A stretch of DNA of 64,000 nucleotides from positions 2,728,001 to 2,792,000 of the forward strand of contig CM022372.1 of assembly GCA_011800155.1 (NCBI GenBank). The letters are read 5' to 3'. Position 1 is the stretch's first letter. Every line of letters starts with the position of its first letter. This DNA is from Flammulina velutipes. Lineage: Eukaryota; Basidiomycota; Agaricomycetes; Agaricales; Physalacriaceae. The notes under the pieces are model-generated. The model was not told the origin of the DNA. It ran no database searches and worked only from the letters and a program-made list of their open reading frames with translations. This document shows, in pieces, positions 20,762 to 33,748 of this stretch. The position numbers and the translations under genes were made by a program.

Positions 20762-21586
20762 CCTATGGGAGCCTTGCAGAACGCAGAACGGACAATGCAG
20801 GGACAACACCTTGCGATTCCAGCTTTATAAAGTCTTGTGTTCAATCACAGCTCCAGCGGGCAGATAAAAAGACCATAGAGCCTGGTAGTCTCCGACAAGA
20901 AAATAGTACCCATGATGTCTGTAGGCTTGTAATGTGGGGCAGATCGCTATAATAGAACCCGAAGGCGAAGGCAATTGTGCGGTGACCATTGAAGTTCGTA
21001 GCTATCTTTAGGATAAAATCCCGAAACTGCATAGCGCCGGATGAGAGTAAGACCCAAAGCATACATATCCGAGCGATGGTTGGAGTTCGTGATGGAGTTG
21101 TCGTAGTACAAGTCCAGTTCAAGTACAAGTTCCGTCGTTCCGAACAAGAGTTCGGCCCGTGATCCGCCTTTGACGCCACGCCGTCATGCTTCACCAATGA
21201 CAATCTACCAAAACATTCATCTTCCGACCTCTCTCACAGACAGTACCATTGGGATGGGAAGCAAATACAACGAAAGGAGAAAACAATGTGTGTCACTACC
21301 TTTTACTGACTTGAATTCATTGAATTGTCGTATTCTGTAGGGAATGAGATGCAGGGCAACGGTTTCACGCAAAGTTCAAAGTACCGACTCCCGCATGGAC
21401 AAGTGTAACGATCTGAAAATATTGGAGCTTGGAGACGGCGGCCCGGACCGTCCCATCTTGAGAGGCTTAAAACAGGGAATCGGATTCGTATCCCCTCCAT
21501 TCCCCCACTCAAACTCTGCAACTCTTGCCACTGAACGCGGGGCACCCATCGAACAGAAAACCAATTTCCACCATCCTTCACTCCCT
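20762..21586. other. Divergent region between P450-1 and epoxide hydrolase 1
   Basis: A TATA-type box on the minus strand at about 20824-20831 lies roughly 63 bp before the P450-1 start, the same spacing as in P450-2. Short ORFs at 20841-21581 show no conserved features. The enzymes are arranged head to head, so some control elements may be shared. Confidence 0.45.
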
Positions 21587-22788
21587 ATGGAACACATACT
21601 ATACAGAGACATCCAGGTCTCTCGTGGCTTGAACTACCACTATTATTGCTCGCCTGCAGAGGACGGGAGGCCTGTACTGCTTCTGTTACACGGCTTCCCA
21701 AATACTTCTTCATGTTGGAAGGATCAAGTCCCATTCTTCAAGCAGAGAGGTTATGGACTCGTCGTTCCCGATCTCGTTGGCTACGGCGGAACGTCCAGCC
21801 CTAGCAACCCCGACGCTTATCTTTCCAGTCTCATTTCTCGGGACTTGATTGATATCCTTGATGCCGAGAACGTTAACCAAGCGATCGCCATTGGACATGA
21901 TTGGTCTGTGTCACAATCATCGCTTCTTTGCAGTTCTTTGCCCTTGTCATTTGCCTAACATTCATTCACAGGGGATCTAAAGTCGCGAGTCGTTTGGCCA
22001 ACTATTACCCCGATAGGTTCATCGGCTACGCGTTCTTATCAGTGGGGTATCAACCTGCTAATACCTTTAACGATTACGAAGCCATCCTGAAAGTTGTATG
22101 TCAGATTTCGGACTCCGCATGCGTACTATACTGACTATTATTATCAGACAAAAGAATCATACGGCTACGAGCTCTTCGGATATTGGCTGTTTTTCTCGGA
22201 ACCAGACGCGCCAAAGCTGGTCGAGGACCATATGGACTCGTTTCTATCTCTAGCGAATTGCAAGGACCCGAAAGACGCGATGAGATATTCAGCTCCGGTC
22301 GGTTCTTTGAGAAGATGGCTAGAGGCGGATAGAAAGACGGAGGTGGCTGATGACGTTACGGCGGAGGTGAGAAGTTCGAGTTGCGAATTACGAGATTTGC
22401 CATGTTCTGAACATCGTATAGGACCTGGAGATTCAAAAGTCTGAACTGATGAAGAGTGGAATGACGGGTCCGTCATGCTGGTATCTGGTTGAGACTTCCG
22501 GCCTGAGCGCGGAGGACAACAAAAGTGTGGCTACAGATTCTTCTTGGAGAGTAGTCTGACTGAATACTCTTTCCAGACGTACCACAAGAGAACCTCAGCA
22601 TTGCCAAGCCAACATTCTTCGGCGGGTGTAAGAGGGACAGTATCGTTGTTCCCGACATGCAGCTTCAGAATATGCAGCCATTTTGCACCGATTTGACTTA
22701 CTATGAATTTGACACAGGCCATTGGGTGTTACGGGAAGCCAAAAATGAACTTAATGAACAGCTGTTGAAGTGGATAGATGCACTGTGA
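21587..22788 (+). CDS. Epoxide hydrolase-like alpha/beta hydrolase, copy 1
   Basis: Join 21587-21903, 21972-22095, 22148-22366, 22422-22524, 22577-22788; 324 residues. It has the oxyanion motif HGFP (about residue 47), the nucleophile Asp in GHDW (about 106) and a catalytic His in TGHW near the C-terminus. A cap region with tyrosines (SYGYELFGYW) is typical of soluble epoxide hydrolases, which open epoxides through a covalent Asp ester. No signal peptide is seen, so it is probably cytosolic. It is divergent from P450-1; epoxides made by a P450 would be natural substrates (inference). The paralog at 58526-59708 has the same five-exon structure with the same exon lengths. Confidence 0.85.
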
Positions 22789-23081
22789 TTATTGTAGAAG
22801 GATACTGGCATTATAGACAAGTTAGAAACACGTAGACTTATGACTTCAATTATGTGACAGCCGGGGGCAAAGACGTCGCAATTCTTTTGATCATCTCAAT
22901 CTCGAAAAACGTAAGTTTGTTCACTTGAATAATCAACAGGATCAGTAAGTACGGAAGACCGTCAACGACAGCTATTTCGTTCGGGTATTCAATAGCAAAT
23001 GTCACAAGTTTCCAGATAAAGAGTGCCGTCCAATCGTATGATTCAACGAGAGCGTTATACATAACTTAAAAGATAAAAACA

Positions 23082-25340
23082 TCAAAATGGGTGGTCAAAG
23101 AATACTTCTGAAGTAAAGTCCATGGCCTCCTCGCGGTAAGTATCCTGCGTGAGACTCAGCGGGGCGGATGCATCGTCACTGAACAATAGCATATCCTGCG
23201 ACTCGGGCGTCCATTTTGGCCAGGAAATCCCAGTATTTCCATTGGGGTCCAGCGTGGCGACAAAGCGAATGAGATAATCCGCCATGTCGCCACCACCGTA
23301 CACGTTGACGAGGTCTGAAGCGTGGAACGAGCCCAGTACTGGGAGGCTTTTCTGGCGCTTATGTACTGCAAGTGCATAATATCAATCACAGACACCCAAA
23401 ATATACCCAAGGGGACGCACTGTAAGTGTACATATCCTGCTTTCCAGCTCGCTCATGCAGGAAGAATCGACGAGGAGCTTGGAATATCGCATCTCCAAGG
23501 AAAGCAGAAGAGCGCTTGTATTGTGGCGTTATGGCATTGGCGGAGCCGGTGTCAAAAGGAGAGCCTTGGGCTGGGTCAGCCGGGTATAGATCGAGAAGCC
23601 TGTTAACATCCTCTTCAGATGCGGTAGGAAGCCATGCAACTTGGACGAGTCCCTTGAATTCAGCTTCGGTGCTGGAAAAAGATTCATTAAGGTTCAGCGC
23701 ACGAACGGGAGACCACTAACCTGATATTCAGGCCTATAGCAAAGCCTGTACCCTCATCATCACAGTTGCCTGTGCAATCACGTTCAAAATACTATGCGGA
23801 TAGGAACGGATACCACACACCAGTAATGAGCGGGATATTTGCTACTTTCCCTTGCGATACGAGGTGCTGAGGGAAGTCACTGAAGAATGAACCATCGGTT
23901 CGGGGTAGCCACGCGAATACTGTGGATGTGTCGAAGGCCGCTTTCAAAATATCGAAATCGACCGTTCTCAAACAAGCGAGAGTATCCTCGGCGCCAGTGC
24001 AACCCGTCCTGTTGACGATATCATCGTAGGCTGTGTGTATGGATTTGCGTTAGCATTGTTATAGGACATCCTTATCGATCATAGACATTACCTCTCTGCC
24101 CACTTTCAATACTGCCGACAGGAATGACAGAACCCGATTGCGTGAAAGCTGCTCGGAATAGACCCTCCGTATCGCCATCGTTGGTGACCATATGCGAAGA
24201 GATGGATATGGCACCTGCGGATTCGCCCCAGCTAGATCCAACCATAAGTTTCCGGCAAAAGAAATAGGACAGCAAGGACCGTACAGTGTCACTTTAGTTG
24301 GATCCCCACCGAAGGCAGAGATATACTTCTGAACCCACTTTAAGGCTAAGCGTTCTATACATCAATCAGTCGGTGTGCTACAAACTCACGACTTGTGAAC
24401 TTGAACGTACGGTCCCGCAAGCCCAGGTTGCCCAAGCCAGCGTCCTTGACCTCTTTGCTAGCCAAAAATCCGAAGCCTAAGAGAGCTGTGTCAGCTACCT
24501 GGCGACATAGTTGCGTGGTCCATACCGTTGAGACGGTAATTCAATGACACGTAGATCACTGGCTGCTCGAGCTCGAGGGAGCGCGACACGATACTTGAGC
24601 CATCATATCTAGAACACGCATTAGTACGGGGTATATAATCACGCTCAGATATAGCGACTTGCCCCTCAGTGCCTCCAGACTCAAAGCTCCCTAGGACGTC
24701 GTTCAATAAGGTGCCAGTCACCCCTACAATTTCTCACCTCCATAAATCCACTGATACCAACCCAACATAAGTATTGATTCGAACCGAATCGAAAAAGCCA
24801 ACGTACCACAACAACGGGAAGTTTCGTTCCCGCCTTTGCGGACGCGGGTTTGACAATATTAACAGTCAGACCTGGCAAGCACGGGATGTCAGCCCTCGTC
24901 CCAAAGCAACTCAGAGCGACTTACAGTCCTCCGATGTCGGGTTAGTCGGACTGAACGAATTGACCTGGAGCAGGAACGCTAATGTCTCCGGTGGAAGACT
25001 GCTAAACGGTGGGTCGTCCGATGTCTTTGCGACACACGATGGCCCAAACGCAGTCGCGTCGTAGAATCCGAAGTACGCATCAACAGGCTCGGGCAGCTGG
25101 AGTCGAGACTCGCCAGCACTAATCGTAATAATGAGACAAGAACCAGCTATCACAGTTGATAGATACAAAAGCTCACGTCGATTTAGCGAACGGTATCCCG
25201 AGGAACTTGGCGACGTTTCCGCTTTGGACTCCAGTGAAGATACCGCCGTCCAAGCGAACTCTTGGACCTCCACGAGCAGAAATACTGGCTGCAGTGACAA
25301 GCGTGATGGCAGCCTGGGCTACGAGGAGCTGGAAGTACAT
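23082..25340 (-). CDS. Secreted carboxylesterase (type B), copy 1
   Basis: The start MYFQLLVAQAAITLVTAAS is a signal peptide. About 13 exons can be traced to the stop at 23082, as in the 538-residue paralog. The nucleophile elbow is VTLWGESAG, formed by splicing across the intron at about 24247-24281. A Glu/His pair is expected downstream; the His lies in the GSFHASD segment. This is the type-B carboxylesterase/lipase fold, acting on extracellular esters. One intron (donor GG|GCAAGT, acceptor TTCTAG, about 24609-24667) is GC-AG. Its 3' end converges on epoxide hydrolase 1. The sequence, including about 580 bp upstream, is duplicated in inverted orientation at about 47600-50438. Confidence 0.85.
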
Positions 25341-26093
25341 TGTGCGAACGAAAGAACGAGGAAGATGACCGCTCTTTATAGTGGCCGGATGACCCGTCTT
25401 ACGTATGCCCAATACGCCCCTTGTACGATATGATAACGTTCGCCGTCCCAGAGTTCCAGAGCTCCAGTACTCAAGAACTTCCGAGAGACATCTCAGAGTC
25501 CCAATTGAGTCCGACTTGCCAGGTGCAGCTTCAACGTCACGACAGGTTCTAGCGAGCTAGAGCGAATTCCCGGACGTGTTCTCTTCGATTCAACTGAAGA
25601 AAAAAAGTGAAGATAGAGCACGGGTAATACGGATAGAGTATCATACTTGAATTGTCAGTGATAGTTAATCTGTTTGAAGTCATTTTAGATGAACACCGTG
25701 AACTACTCTGTACCAGGTGATTAGAACTGGACCGCCTTTTACCCGTAGAACTTGCGAAGCCTTACAATCCGACCTGGCGTAGTCACGAGTCAAAATTCCA
25801 AGAGATCGTTTGAAGACGGTGCGGATTGATCATGGTAAAAGGCAAAGCCACATGCTTCAGTGGCGCTGTACAGTGTAAACACCGGAAGAATCGGACCGGG
25901 ATTTGCTCCGTTGGACTTGAGTCCGATATTTGATCCGTTGGATTTTACAGAAACCTCGGCTTCCTTCTCATGAGCTTGATAAAGATAGTGATACTAATGG
26001 AGATTATGATGGCGCTAAGATACAAAACAAGTCTAAAACACGAACGAAATTGACAGTAATAATGATAAGTAAAGATGGTCCAAGCCACGCCAC
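25341..26093. promoter_or_regulatory. Esterase-1 upstream region, part of inverted duplication
   Basis: A minus-strand TATA (CCGGCCACTATAAAG) lies about 35 bp upstream of the ATG and is conserved in esterase 2 at 48142-48155. Similarity to 47600-48185 continues to about 25910, including blocks such as the CGGTGTTCATCTAAAATGACTT element. Beyond that I see nothing coding. Confidence 0.65.
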
Positions 26094-26780
26094 TCAAAAG
26101 TCCACTGCGATTTCCGCCTGCCATGAATTTTCGTAAGTGTTCACCAACGACAAGAGCACGACGTTCTCGTAGCGTATGCCACCAGAGCCGACTTTCCATT
26201 GTCGCTCCGCCGGGTTAATGGTTTCGTACTGCGATTTCTAAAAGGTGGGTCAGTCGGGAAGGACGTTATAGATGCAGCTGGAAACAAACCTCAATAAAGC
26301 GCATCAAGTTACCGGCCACGAATATTCCCAGCTGCGTCCTCGTCATTGGCCCAGTCTTGGTATTTATCTCCAAGGAGCGAGACCACTCGACGTGAGTATA
26401 GCCAGGCCACTAGAGGGATGAAATGTTAGTTACTAACGACTCCAACGACTGAAGCGGTAAATACCTACCAAGATATGAAAAGTGATCCTCGTGACCCCAG
26501 GTTTCGTGAACACCACATCCCCCGCGCCTGTTATCGCAGGACGCGACGCGTCGCTCGCAAATTCCTTAAGCGGAACACCCTGTTGCGCAAAGCCCTTATA
26601 GTCAAAGTAGATCGGAGGTGACAGTCTCTGCGTCCCGGATTTTGGTGCAAAGGTCTTTTGTGGTACGCGCACGCGATTGGGCGTCAGGAATTTAGTTGAG
26701 GGTCCAGGGGGAGCCAGGCTGGAAAAGCCAGATTGCGCAGAAGATGGGATGGGAGGGTGCAGAGGGTTTCGGTGCGACAT
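26094..26780 (-). CDS. Small unknown protein
   Basis: Complement join 26780-26469, 26409-26290, 26237-26094; 191 residues. The N-terminus is Pro/Ser-rich. The C-terminal about 100 residues are dense and Trp/aromatic-rich (WPGYTHVEWSRSLEI, QWKVGSGGIRYENVVLLSLVNTYENSWQAEIAVDF split by introns), suggesting a compact beta domain. There is no signal peptide and no family is recognised. Introns are 59 and 52 bp. Confidence 0.6.
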
Positions 26781-27491
26781 CTCGATAGAAAAGTAGGCGG
26801 GGATTTAGTGCAATGCGATTCAATAGCCCAGAGAGCGGATGAGATGATGTTGAGCGCCATTCCCGTACCCAGTTTTATTGTCATAGGGTCAAAGACCCGA
26901 TTGTAGGCAAAGAGACGCAACGAGGTGATAATAGAGGTAGAACGCCAGCTTTGCCAATTCACATTGAACAAAGACACTTCTCATGACGTTGTTGTGAACG
27001 TGTGGAATTAATCACAGTTAGCAAAGGGCTTTTTGATGTGTAGGTCCGCGTTGACCGTGATGTGCTATTATAGATGAGTGTGAAAGGTTCGCAAGACGTC
27101 TCCATGGGCAAGGTGAAGACGCATCAGGTAGCCAAAGTCTGAAGCAATCGCGAACCAAGGTAGCGCGGAGGACTCTTGAAGAGAAACACAGCTCAGAGTT
27201 CCAGACAACAGCGTGAGGTACCAAGGACAAAGCACCAGCCGAAAAGAAAGAAAGCCATGTGACATGTGATGAGGGAGAAAGCAAGTCCAAATCCGGAACT
27301 CACCGCTTTCCTCTATTTTCACGTCGAGGCATTATCTCCATCCGGAACGCAGATCAGGTACTCACACAACTCAGGCGTACGCGTTGCAATCACTACTTAA
27401 TAAATATAATTATCCTCCCATAGCATTACAGGCGCCATTGCACGTAGTATAAGTAATCTCTAGGTGAATGTCCCGGGCAACAACGAACAAA
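26781..27491. other. Intergenic
   Basis: No supported gene; the small ORFs here lack homologous features or splice logic. Confidence 0.4.
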
Positions 27492-29191
27492 TCAATCATC
27501 ATCTTCCACAATCAGCGTCAGTCTCTCGCGACACAACTTCGCCACGACATCTCCGTCGAGAGGAATAGCGTTTCCTGCAGATGCACGTTAGACAACGCCC
27601 GACAAGATAACAGAAAGACATACCTTGGAAACCTTCCGGATACGCAGGTAATGGTACGTCCGGACTCGTGAAGTATCTACAAGAGGGTAAGTGCCGCTTT
27701 ACATGAAGAGAATCGAGGCATACTCTTTGTCCCAAAATCCGTAATGAGTCATTCCTAGCGCTCGTGTGGTATACTCGTAATCGTGCGCAAACCCGCCAGG
27801 GAAGAAAAATTCGATCACTGTTGACCGTGGCGTCGGATGCATCCACAAAAGCGACGTAAGTCCGTTTCCGTGCACACCCATCATGATCTAAAAAAGCAAG
27901 GTTAGCTATAGTTACAGTAAAGCCGCATTGCATACCGTAGTCCGCGCTGCCAATGCAATTTGCTCCTTCCTCGACAGCAAGTCCATGCTCACGATGTTGA
28001 TCTCGTAGCCATATTGGTTATGCAACTTGTGCAGCGCCGAAACCAACTTATCGTGGTGCTCAGGTATCAACATTCGACGGCCCCAGGCCTGTCGTGAGAC
28101 ATATGTGATGACAGGATTCGAGGTCGTTCCAGTGCCGACACTAGGATCCACGCCTGCGGCCATAACGACGTTATTCCGAATAGGAAGCCACCAATAAGCG
28201 TTTCCTGGTAGCCCAAACGCCGCGGAGGCACTCCTTTGGAAGCGTTGATAATTGTATGAGAGCATGGAGGCAGAGCGGTCTGCGATGAGGACGCGCTCAA
28301 AAACGAAGGGCACGGCGAGGTCGATCCTGTCCCGCCAGTCGTCGATGAATTCCATTGTTAGAGAGGGGAAGGAGGAGCGGGTGACCCATTGATTCATGGA
28401 GGCATAGTCCCGCCAGTGGGCAGCGTCGATGCGATTGAAGAGGAGACGACGAGGCGGTGGGAGGGAAGTCGTGCCATTGACAGTGATGTATCGGTCTAGG
28501 GAGCTGTATGTCCGCCATAGGCCGAACCATAGTTCTGCGGACCAATGGTAATAATGGGTGATACTGAGTTGAATTAGAGGGGTGATGTTTCGTAAGAATG
28601 CTAGACTCACTATTGCTGGGGATCGTTAATGAAGAACTATAGGATGTTGAGTATGGTATCAGCTGAGTGCGAGTGAAGACTGACTGTAACGCCGTCGACT
28701 ATTAATGCGCCGGTGCCAAAAAGCGTCTTGGCCTGTGCGGAGGAGATTATTTGGATATCTTGGGGGCCTGGGAGACGGGATTCTTCTGCCTCTTTGCCAG
28801 TTTCGATGTTTTTACCTTTGGAATAGATGGTCGATATGTCTGGGAGGTCCTTGGGTGTGTCCGACACGATGTATACGGTGCCCTTGAAGATGTAGAGTTT
28901 GTCGAATATTGACCAGCCTTGTACGGGTGAGCAGCAGCACTAGCGATAGCCCGTTGACATACCTGGAGCGTGCGTTATTAATTTTGTGGGAGGAACAGGC
29001 GATGATCCCCAGGACAGGCGGGTGTGCAGTGCGCTTGGAACGGCTGCGACGTCTGTTGCAGAAGACGGACGTCCTGCGTCTGCGCTGATTGTGGCGTGCA
29101 GCTGCGACGGCGCAGAGAAGAAATAAAGAATAACTGTGGCGAGCAGAACCACCAACACAAGTTCCCGTCGCGTCGGTGGTGGGAGCGCCAT
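27492..29191 (-). CDS. GT61-type (DUF563) glycosyltransferase
   Basis: Complement join 29191-28963, 28917-28685, 28636-28611, 28563-27936, 27887-27724, 27676-27624, 27574-27492; 471 residues. A type II membrane anchor (ELVLVVLLATVILYFF) is followed by a luminal domain. YYHWSAELWFGLWRTY and the signature GVHGNGLTSLLWM (G-x-H-G-x-G-L) are hallmarks of the DUF563/EOGT-XylT family of Golgi or ER glycosyltransferases. The acceptor is unknown. Exon 3 is only 26 nt. The ATG at 29191 is used; upstream in-frame codons have no ATG. It is divergent from the glycoprotein gene. Confidence 0.8.
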
Positions 29192-29714
29192 GCGAAGGAG
29201 GATTGTCACTGTGACGCGTGACCGGCCTCTCTAAGAACGATCATGAAAATTCGGTCTGCGTACTCCTATAGTCTTGTCTGCTGGCATACTCTCTTGACAC
29301 AAGTTCTTGAATGAATAGTTACGCCACACTCGAACGGCCCATAGATACGCACCCCAAATCAACCTCACGACAGCTCTATTTTTATTTTCCGTGTCAATGA
29401 TACATCATCGTCGAGCTCCAACCATCCACGGATGCCTGATCCATGCCTGATCCTGCCTAGCAGTCCTACTACCGTTCTCGCCTACTCGCTCTCTTGCTGG
29501 ACTCCTTTCTTGAGCTCGTTATGGGCCGCAATAGAGGCCACCACTGTCCCAGACCGAACCCGCAGCGGCTGCGCAAGCCCGCATAAAAATGTAGGTCCTT
29601 ATGTGCTCTATTTTTGGACCAGGTGGAGTACTGTGGCCACCACTCTTTAAATACATATGCGCCGTTCGCAAATTTTATCCCTTCTCCAACACCACCACCA
29701 CCCACACATTCCTT
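29192..29714. other. Divergent intergenic region
   Basis: This is the promoter region of the GT61 gene (-) and the glycoprotein gene (+). No gene is seen; TTTAAATA at about 29645-29652 could be the TATA-type box of the glycoprotein gene. Confidence 0.35.
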
Positions 29715-31192
29715 ATGTCTATACATCTCACCCTCCTAGCCCTCGCAGCTGGCGCCTCTGTCAATGCGCAATCTTCCTTCGCTGCTGGTGTGACAGCAAC
29801 TGGAACGATGGGCACCACCAACCCGCCCCAGGCAACCATGGGCACGGACGTCAACCAGACATCCATGGCACGCCTCATCTCGCTCAATTCAATCGATGTA
29901 CGTTTCGTCTTATCCAGCATCCTATCATCTCTAACCATGATTCTCTAGGACTGGTGCATTTTCGCACCCCCCGAAGCGGGCGTAACGATCGGCGAGTCCG
30001 AGGTGCGTAACGTGATTTCACCTCCCCGACTCCCTCCTCATCCACCACTATACAGGCATTCGAGGTTGCATGGTGTACTAAAGCCCGCAACGGCGCGCGC
30101 GTCATCCCCGATGGCACAATCACTGGTGCCTCGTTCATCAAGACTGGTAATTTATCACTGCCAATACATTCCTCCCTCCTCTAATAATTGACTAGATTTC
30201 TACGTCGAGCTCAAGGCGTACGGCGACTTTACCAAAATAAACGTCCAGGATCAGGATTTCGGCGGTGAGCTTGACCCTCATGGGGCGTCTGGCGATGGAA
30301 ACCCAGTCGGCGGAAATGTTACATCCAACGCCGTCACTGGGGATGACGTGAACTTTGAGGAATGGATGGTACGCAACACACAATATCTTTCTCAGTGCCA
30401 ATTCTAACCCTTTGGATACTCTAGTCATTTATTGTATGTCCCGGTCCAAGTTCCTTACACTTGACCCCATACCATTTCTAGTCCTACAACCAAGTGTGCT
30501 TCCGTATCTGCACCAACGCCAACGAGACATGGTCTTCCGGTGTTATGTGCGAACACAAACTGGACGAGATGGGCTGTAACTTCGTTATGCCTGGCAACTA
30601 CGACTTTAACGGCACATTGTATGTCCTTCGTACTTGACTGCGGGCAACGCTCACCCTGTCTCAGTGAATCCTGCGAAGCCGAAGTTGCTTGTATGTCCCA
30701 TTTACATTGTACTCCGACTACAACTAATGCATCCCCAGACCCTCCCGGTGTCTACATCACCGCCATCGACGGAACATCGACCGGCTACTCTACCTTCGCC
30801 CAGTATTTCACTGGTGTCTTGACAGAGGATGGCTCCGCCGTCTCCTACACCGTCGGCACGACCGTCACCCCTTCGAGCGTACAAATGACTCCATCATCAA
30901 GTAACTGCCAGACCACCAGCACTATCAGCAACGGAATAGCCGTACAAACGGATTCGTCAGGTTCTGTGAGCGTCGTCGGATCGGGAGGTGACGCTGCCAC
31001 GCAGACCGGTATGTACTATAGCCCAGTTGAACGCTATACGTTACTTAATCCCGTTTAGGATCTGCGGGTAGTTCTTCAAGTACTGGGAGCTCAAGCTCGA
31101 GCTCGGGTGATAATTCGGATTCCGCAGTTTCCGATGGAGTAACTCTGACCGCTTTGGTTGCTGCTCTCGCTGCCGTTGCCTTGCTTCACTAG
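29715..31192 (+). CDS. Macrofage activating glycoprotein-like, GPI-anchored
   Basis: Join 29715-29897, 29949-30002, 30056-30146, 30196-30368, 30425-30433, 30482-30618, 30665-30690, 30739-31008, 31059-31192; 358 residues. It has a signal peptide (HLTLLALAAGASVNA), then the mushroom MAG signature: DWCIFAPPEAG, EVAWCTKA.NGARVIPDG, GGELDPHGASGDGNPVGG, CFR.C, MGCNFVMP. The Ser-rich stem and hydrophobic tail (LTALVAALAAVALLH) indicate a GPI anchor at the cell surface. Exon 5 is a 9-nt microexon (Ser-Phe-Ile). The biochemical role of the family is not established. A decayed copy lies at about 43520-43830. Confidence 0.85.
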
Positions 31193-31271
31193 ACTTTTTA
31201 CATACTATCCCTATGTATGGACTATATCTACTTACGCCTTGAATGGACGATTTAATACCCTGTCACTGTTT

Positions 31272-31953
31272 CTATTTAGCATCAGCCACTTCCCCACAGA
31301 TCTTACATTGCCTCAGCTCGGGATCAGCCATCCACTTTTCAATGACGGGTTTCAGCTGCACGCCAAGATCATAGATGTGGAGAGCCGTCTCGTAGATTAT
31401 CGTCGGCTCTGCGTGGGCTCCCTTTTCGCAGTACCATCGCATCCGATCTTCGAAGATGAGCATGAAAATCGTAATCAAAGAAGTACGACGGACCCAGTGC
31501 CCCCGCGGGGCGCTCCCGCTCCAAGACGAGGCCAACGGTGTCGGCGAAACGGACAGGGTTGTGCGGGGTGTTCGCTATAAATATCCATGAGATATAGAAG
31601 CTCTATAGATTAGAGTTTAGAGCTTTACCTGGCAATAGAAACATATCACCCTCTTCGATCCGAATATCTCTAAATCGGCCTTCATCCACAGTCCTCAGTA
31701 GCATCCCGCCTTTGTGCTGATAGAACCACTCCTTTGTTCGTGGTTTCAGGAGACAGATACTTGCATCGGAGTCCAATAAGGAACGTACCTCTGTTTCGTT
31801 GACATGATAATCATTTCTCTCATTAGGTCCTCCAACAGCCATTACCACAAAGTCTTTGCCTTTGTACAGACAGAAATTGTTGACAGGAGGCTGAAGTAGG
31901 TGCTTGTTCTTCTCTAGCCATGCCGGAAAGTTGATTGGTGGTGCGAGAGGCAT
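31272..31953 (-). CDS. BNA1: 3-hydroxyanthranilate 3,4-dioxygenase
   Basis: Complement join 31953-31789, 31731-31629, 31574-31494, 31447-31272; 174 residues, the usual cupin size. Motifs are [19 protein letters not shown], the metal-binding [43 protein letters not shown] and a C-terminal CKICG. The enzyme opens the 3-hydroxyanthranilate ring in the kynurenine route to quinolinate and NAD, in the cytosol. The usual PGNTPHNP reads PANTPHNP here because of the splice junction. It is tail to tail with the glycoprotein gene, 79 bp apart. No other kynurenine gene is in the window. Confidence 0.9.
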
Positions 31954-32437
31954 GAAGATAAGAGGCAAGGAAGAGTGTCAACGTTGTAATCGCCTTTAAT
32001 ACGACTACTAGTAGCGAAGTTAGCAATTTGGTAATGTAGCTATCGGACAGTGGGACATAACGCGGGAACAAGGAGTGCATACACAGGTGTTCTCGTTGTA
32101 AACCTTCATCGAACCACAAAATCCAAGGGTGCCACGAAAGAATTCTCCGATACACCCTTTCCCGCCCAGTACTGACTAGTAGGAGCTAGTAAGGGCAACA
32201 CTATGCCTGCTATCGCTCTCTCTGGTGTCCCGCCTTTGCTCCCCAAACCCCTCTATCTTGTCCCAGAACTTTGATCTCGCCCAGTCACATCTCATGACGC
32301 TCTCGAAGGTCAACCAGGGGGAAGGGCGTCGTCCGCGGCCCTCCACACAACACCCCGAACACCAGTCTTCCGCCTAGATAGTGTTGGAGCCTTGGAGTCG
32401 ACGATGATTCCATACTAGTCTAAGATGAACGTATCAG
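31954..32437. other. Intergenic
   Basis: No supported gene. Confidence 0.35.
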
Positions 32438-33240
32438 CTACTCCCCCGATAGAGAGCCCTTCATCTCATCCCAAAACGCGAACAGCGAGACCAAAGAATA
32501 GTCGCATTGCATGATGTTCGGGAATTTGGTCCTCTGTGGGCTATCGACCAGGGTGAGCCGAGTACTGTACCGTTCCCGGAGGCTCTGTATGTCACTTACT
32601 GACAATGTCCCGACCTTGAGTGGATATGCTGTATGGAGGATTATGGTAAATTGAACAGAGTCCAAAGACGGAGTAGCCATGATACCAGGTAGCTCTCGCG
32701 TGATTAGACAATCCTCGAATCCAGAAAAGTCGAGCATGATATGGGATAGCAATGGGCAACCGTTTGCGAACGAACGGAGGATCGGCTCGTAAACTCGTGT
32801 CAGGAGCTGCAAGTGCGTGATATCTGGAGGTAGGACCTCTGACAAGAAACCAACCCCCAGATCCCAGAGAGCCACGTGCAAGTATTTGAGTTTTTGAGAT
32901 GTCTGAGGGAGGGGAAAGTGTAGTTCGTGAGACAGTGATCTGTTTATTCTCGTAAGTGTAGACGAGTTATATTAGTGAGGCCCAGGAATAGCAATGTTGA
33001 ATGTGGCGTTACACAAAGCTGCTGAACGGTATTTTCGAAGAACGCGTCATCGTCCGGAGTAATTTTGCATCTTTCGAACGCCTTTTGGTCCTCTTGGCGC
33101 TTGGGTGTATAGCCCGCGTTCAAGCCTACAAACGTAAAAGACAAATAATGGAGGATATGTGACTACGAACCAATTATGCGCACCGTATGAGACTAGGGGT
33201 GGTGTGGCGACTCTCTGAGGCCGCGAGTTCAAAGACTATC
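32438..33240 (-). pseudogene. Decayed F-box-like copy
   Basis: Segments match the intact gene at 17437-18385 in order: VFELAASESRH, then KAFERCKITPDDDAFFE.TVQQLCV, TLLFLGLTNIT, PLLSHIMLDFSGFE and FAFWDEMKGSL. The F-box end is broken by a frameshift and stop (about 33170-33200), and the middle is interrupted near 32890-32940. The C-terminal 148 codons remain open. Confidence 0.65.
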
Positions 33241-33748
33241 CGAGTGAGCTCGTAGAAAATTCGGAGGCCCCTCGTCGGTGACATAAGAAATAATTAGGCA
33301 AGTCATCAGCTTGAAGACGTCGAAAAGGAGCAGGAGATATATGGTGGTTGATGGTGAGACGAACGCGCCGGGCTGACACGGGCCGATAATTGATGAAGAC
33401 TTCTCATTGAACGTTCAACTCAGAACTGCCACAGGCCCACATATGACGGACACAACTATGTGCCATTGAATGGATAAGTGTCCTCTGACACTCTCGTACT
33501 ACCTGTCCGGCATTGTCGGTAGTATTACTTGGTCAACAATAACTGGGAGCTTCGATATATTCCCCACCTTCCCAGGCCTCTGTCATTACATGGCAATCTG
33601 TCCCACCTTTCAACCATGTGCACTTCTCTCCTCGGGATATACTTCAGACGAAACTGTCTTGTCACTTGGTCTCGAATATAGTATATAAAACCGCGGAGGC
33701 CCAATCACAGGGCATTGTTCAGTTTGCGAGGCCCCGTCGCTAGCTAGG
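33241..33748. promoter_or_regulatory. P450-2 upstream region
   Basis: TATATAAA at 33682-33689 lies 60-67 bp before the ATG, matching the spacing at P450-1. No other gene is seen. Confidence 0.55.
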
